Shown here: positions 5,572 to 8,269 of the stretch, one piece after another
How positions within the stretch are numbered: position 1 is the first letter of the stretch
Layout of the letters: every line of letters starts with the position of its first letter
Origin: Actinomycetota bacterium
Lineage (GTDB): Bacteria > Actinomycetota > Humimicrobiia > Humimicrobiales > Humimicrobiaceae
Assembly (NCBI GenBank): GCA_028718045.1
Contig: JAQUMQ010000052.1
Span: 1-8,269 of the forward strand
Length of the DNA stretch: 8,269 bases
Direction of reading: 5' to 3'
Made by a program: the position numbers and the translations under genes
The notes under the pieces: generated by a model
Database searches by the model: none
Seen by the model: the letters and a program-made list of their open reading frames with translations, nothing else
What the model was told of the DNA's origin: nothing

Positions 5572-7038
5572 TCAGATCTTGACACCAGACCTATTGTTAT
5601 GTTTATTTTCATCAAATAATTCCGCAAGCGTCATATCTAAAAAATCAGGTTTGATTTTTTTTATTAGCGTATAAAGCCATATGCACAATTCCATTTCATG
5701 CTTGAACAATTCGCATCTCCATGACATTGGATAATTGTCGTTGCCACGTGCACGAAACTGTTCACCGGAACAGCCCCCGCCACAAAAATATCTAGCCCAA
5801 CAGGATGAACATTTTTTCTTTTTATCCACATGCCTAGGAAGAATTTTCAGCCTAAGATTTTCATTTATACCTTCGAACACAGAACCCATTTGATAATTTT
5901 TCTGACACAATAACAAATGACATGGATATAAATATCCCTCTGCAGATACAGCAAAAAAAGATCTTCCAGCTCCACAATGATTTTGTTTTATCTCAGCACG
6001 ATGAATCATTCTGAGCATTTCATTTATTGGATATATGTTGTGATATACATTAAAAAAGCTTCCTTCCGTCAGTGCCTTTACCCATGATTTGACAAGATGT
6101 TGGAAACTCATTTTATATTTTTCCAAAGAATCTTTCTTAAAACAAAAAATTTTGTTCTTCAAAGATGAAACGGGCTCTAAAATAATTTCTGCAAATCCCA
6201 TTTTTTCTAAACTGTAAACTATTTTACAAAGATCCGGTTGAGCAGGAGTGATAGTTGCACCGACTCCAATATTAGCCTCAGATAAAGACTTCTTCCAATA
6301 CGTCATTAGCTTGTTCAAATTATCTTTTACTCTTCGATAGGAGCCTCTTCCATTTTTAAATTTACGGTATTTGTTATGAAAAGTTTCTGATCCGTCAACG
6401 CTTACCATAATGCCAAAATTATGTTCGTTAAGGAACTTTATAATTGAAGGATTCATAATAGTTCCATTGGTAGCCACACTGAATCCTACTCTTTTACCAT
6501 TAACAGTAAATTGTTCTTCAGCATAAAGTGTAGCTCTCTTAAGTAGTGGGAAATTTAAAAGAGGTTCGCCGCCAAAAAAACAAACAATTACATATTCCGC
6601 ACACTTCTTATGCTGAAGAGTCATATCAATTGCAGCTTTGGCTACCTCCCAGGACATGAATTTGCTATTATTTAAATGATCGCCACTTTTGCTTGAACAA
6701 TATGTTTTGGCAGAACAATAAGTGCACGAGAGATTACAAAATTCCGCTATATTAAGTAAAATATTGTCCACTCGAAGATTATCTTCCGAGCTTGAACTTA
6801 TATGACCCAACATTTTGTTTGATGTTTTAATAAAGTTAAGCTCATCAATTACTTCACGCATTTGTTTGCTAGAATAATCAGACTCCAGTTTATTTAATAT
6901 ATTTTTTCCTGGACTAATTTTACTGTACTTTTCAAACACTTTCTTTGTAAAAGAGTTTATGCAAAAGATTCTGGAAGTAGGAATATGCAATAAAATATCA
7001 GTTTCTTCAACGGTAAAAACATGGAATTCATCTAGCAT
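5572..7038 (-). CDS. Radical SAM/SPASM peptide maturase (first copy)
   Basis: A paralogue of the enzyme at 4000-5466, sharing FMSW-VAKAA, FFGGEPLLNF, the RKF-NG-GS loop, SCW-RYFCGGGC and FKH. Residue numbers here count from the ATG at 7036-7038, which gives 488 residues. The N-terminal domain holds FHVFTVEETDILLHIPTSRI (5-24). The radical SAM motif is Cys101, Cys105 and Cys108, followed by GGEP at 156-159. SPASM cysteines are Cys355, Cys373, Cys410, Cys413, Cys419, Cys423 and Cys442, a full set. An extra cysteine (Cys114) just after the core motif is absent from the paralogue. A start at 7047, three codons earlier, is possible, but its AGG touches the ATG, whereas AAGGA lies 8 bases before the chosen one. 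It is separated by 105 bases from the second copy. It probably acts on the same small peptide, either on other residues or as a partner of the second copy. An unseen second substrate is the alternative. Confidence 0.93.
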   Translation of the reverse strand: MLDEFHVFTVEETDILLHIPTSRIFCINSFTKKVFEKYSKISPGKNILNKLESDYSSKQMREVIDELNFIKTSNKMLGHISSSSEDNLRVDNILLNIAEFCNLSCTYCSAKTYCSSKSGDHLNNSKFMSWEVAKAAIDMTLQHKKCAEYVIVCFFGGEPLLNFPLLKRATLYAEEQFTVNGKRVGFSVATNGTIMNPSIIKFLNEHNFGIMVSVDGSETFHNKYRKFKNGRGSYRRVKDNLNKLMTYWKKSLSEANIGVGATITPAQPDLCKIVYSLEKMGFAEIILEPVSSLKNKIFCFKKDSLEKYKMSFQHLVKSWVKALTEGSFFNVYHNIYPINEMLRMIHRAEIKQNHCGAGRSFFAVSAEGYLYPCHLLLCQKNYQMGSVFEGINENLRLKILPRHVDKKKKCSSCWARYFCGGGCSGEQFRARGNDNYPMSWRCELFKHEMELCIWLYTLIKKIKPDFLDMTLAELFDENKHNNRSGVKI

Positions 7039-7046
7039 TTTTTTCA

Positions 7047-7051
7047 TCCTT
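7047..7051 (-). promoter_or_regulatory. Ribosome binding site that decides the first maturase's start
   Basis: AAGGA on the minus strand lies 8 bases before the ATG at 7036-7038 but overlaps the upstream ATG at 7045-7047, which would leave that codon without usable spacing. This favours the downstream Met. The paralogue's alignment (MLDE versus MLNE) agrees. Confidence 0.5.
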
Positions 7052-7115
7052 TTAAATATATGAGATATGAAAAATTCTTTATAATGCTACGAATATACAA
7101 TTAAAATTTACCAAC

Positions 7116-8269
7116 TCAATTTCCCAAACTTATCAATAACTTGACATCGCCTATCAAACCATAATTTTTAAAATTATAAATTCTTGTTTGTTTATCATTA
7201 GGACAAAAGCTTTCAGGATTTACTTCGTATAATTCCCCATCCTTATAATGAATGGGACCGAAAATATTAAAAAGAGAGGTACAGATTTCTATCTCAAGTT
7301 TATTTTTGCCATTTCCGGCAAAATTAGAAATATCTTGTTTATAATTTTTACTATAAAATTTACCAACAAGTCTATCATTTAAATACAAACTACTAATGCT
7401 CGAAATGATATTACCGCAACTTATATAAATCTTTTCACTGTTTGACAAAACTATATCGAAGTCTTTAACGAATGATAATCGTCCGCAATAGAATGGAAAT
7501 CCTATGTCAACAAGAGGTTTCTTTTCTATTGTCGGTTTTATTTCTTTTAATTCAAAACAATCATAATTTTTGTTAAAAAAAACCAAAAAATCACCCAATA
7601 AATAGAGTGGGTTTAATTCAATATCGGGATACCAAAACCCAGATATTTCAATTTTATTCATCCCAACTTTCAAATGCTGGCCAATTTCATATTTCTTAAT
7701 TTTTTGGTCTAAAAAATAATCTGGAGATTTTAAGATACACAAATTTTCTTCATTTATTTTTATTGTTTCCCATTTAAATTCGTCAATTGCTAAATACACA
7801 TTATTTTTTAGAATATTTTTATTTTTTATATTAAATTTGAAAATTAAATTAAAATCATCCCACCTATTATTTTGAATTTCTTCCTCCGCCTGACATATTT
7901 GAGCATCGTTTAAAATAGATCTTTTCCCGATATTTAAATCACAATAATCAAGCAAAACAACATTTGAATCGCTTTTTTTTAATTTCCACCTTCCTTTTAA
8001 ATTAATTTCCTCTTTTATGCCTTTAGCAAGATAAGCCGGCCGTTCGTTTTTCATCTTTATTTCTTCGTCAACAAATTTTAACTTATGCTGAACAATCAAA
8101 CATGAGCTTACGGGATCAAAAGCACGAAAGAACTGTTTCCTGTCTGCATCGTCGCTATTCTTGATTCTTGCCTTATCTCCGCTAAATAAGTCCCAAATTT
8201 CGATATCTCCATCTCCAGACATACTTATATTGACTTCATATCTTTTGTTTCTGCTTATATTCGTTAAAA
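7116..8269 (-). CDS. Glycoside hydrolase, alpha-L-rhamnosidase (GH106)-like, C-terminal part
   Basis: The frame stays open from the TGA at 7116-7118 to the right edge, giving 383 codons with no start, so the gene continues outside the window. The ATG at 8220-8222 is internal: the 15 codons before it fit the domain, reading RYEVNISMSGDGDIEIWDLF across the Met. That segment, with GDKARI after it, resembles the E-x-WD-x-x-(T/S)G motif just after the catalytic part of these enzymes. Two beta-sandwich, GH2-type sugar-binding modules follow. The first runs from about GRWKL to LLGDFLVF, the second from GFPFYCGRLSF to SLFNIFGPIHY, where family members often have N-x-x-GPHH. No catalytic domain is visible. 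The role would be cutting rhamnose or a related sugar from plant or polysaccharide substrates. It lies 77 bases ahead of the first maturase on the same strand, and I see no functional tie to the peptide genes. Confidence 0.75.
   Translation of the reverse strand, partial: LTNISRNKRYEVNISMSGDGDIEIWDLFSGDKARIKNSDDADRKQFFRAFDPVSSCLIVQHKLKFVDEEIKMKNERPAYLAKGIKEEINLKGRWKLKKSDSNVVLLDYCDLNIGKRSILNDAQICQAEEEIQNNRWDDFNLIFKFNIKNKNILKNNVYLAIDEFKWETIKINEENLCILKSPDYFLDQKIKKYEIGQHLKVGMNKIEISGFWYPDIELNPLYLLGDFLVFFNKNYDCFELKEIKPTIEKKPLVDIGFPFYCGRLSFVKDFDIVLSNSEKIYISCGNIISSISSLYLNDRLVGKFYSKNYKQDISNFAGNGKNKLEIEICTSLFNIFGPIHYKDGELYEVNPESFCPNDKQTRIYNFKNYGLIGDVKLLISLGN

Noticed and set aside
7048..7115. Promoter or terminator between the glycoside hydrolase and the first maturase
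   Set aside because: No pair of hexamers with acceptable spacing and no GC-rich hairpin is visible, so where the peptide operon begins cannot be said from sequence.
1..8269. CRISPR array, tRNA, rRNA or intact insertion sequence
   Set aside because: I saw no regularly spaced repeats, cloverleaf-like segments, rRNA motifs or complete transposase gene with terminal repeats.

Overview
The window is AT-rich throughout and every gene I can support lies on the minus strand. The low GC content, the strong AGGAGG-type ribosome binding sites, the oxygen-sensitive radical SAM enzymes, the UroD-like protein and the glycoside hydrolase together suggest an anaerobic Firmicute, probably in the Clostridia. 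That placement is an inference from style and gene content, not from a marker gene.

In the order of transcription (right to left), the window opens with the C-terminal part of a large glycoside hydrolase of the alpha-L-rhamnosidase (GH106-like) type, cut off by the right edge (7116-8269). Next come two paralogous radical SAM/SPASM peptide maturases (5572-7038 and 4000-5466). A very short gene follows, for a 51-residue peptide with a near-perfect ribosome binding site (3812-3967). Then come a full-length ABC exporter (1858-3675) and a uroporphyrinogen-decarboxylase-like protein (665-1765). The left 664 bases hold no intact gene, only coding-like fragments with frameshifts and stops that look like decayed genes.

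The centre of interest is 1858-7038, which reads as a RiPP (ribosomally made, post-translationally modified peptide) cluster with two maturases, one substrate peptide and one exporter. The peptide carries a Cys-Thr-Cys-Cys-Asp patch, a His-Pro-Trp-Asp-Gly segment and a proline-rich tail ending in Gly. Both maturases have an N-terminal domain that probably binds the peptide, a CxxxCxxC radical SAM core and a complete seven-cysteine SPASM domain for two auxiliary iron-sulphur clusters. A plausible scheme is that the enzymes install thioether or carbon-carbon crosslinks and the ABC protein exports the product. The exporter has no C39 peptidase domain and the peptide has no double-glycine site, so this segment does not explain how a leader would be removed. 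I could not match the peptide to a family I know. The UroD-like gene may or may not belong to the system, and the glycoside hydrolase is probably only a neighbour.
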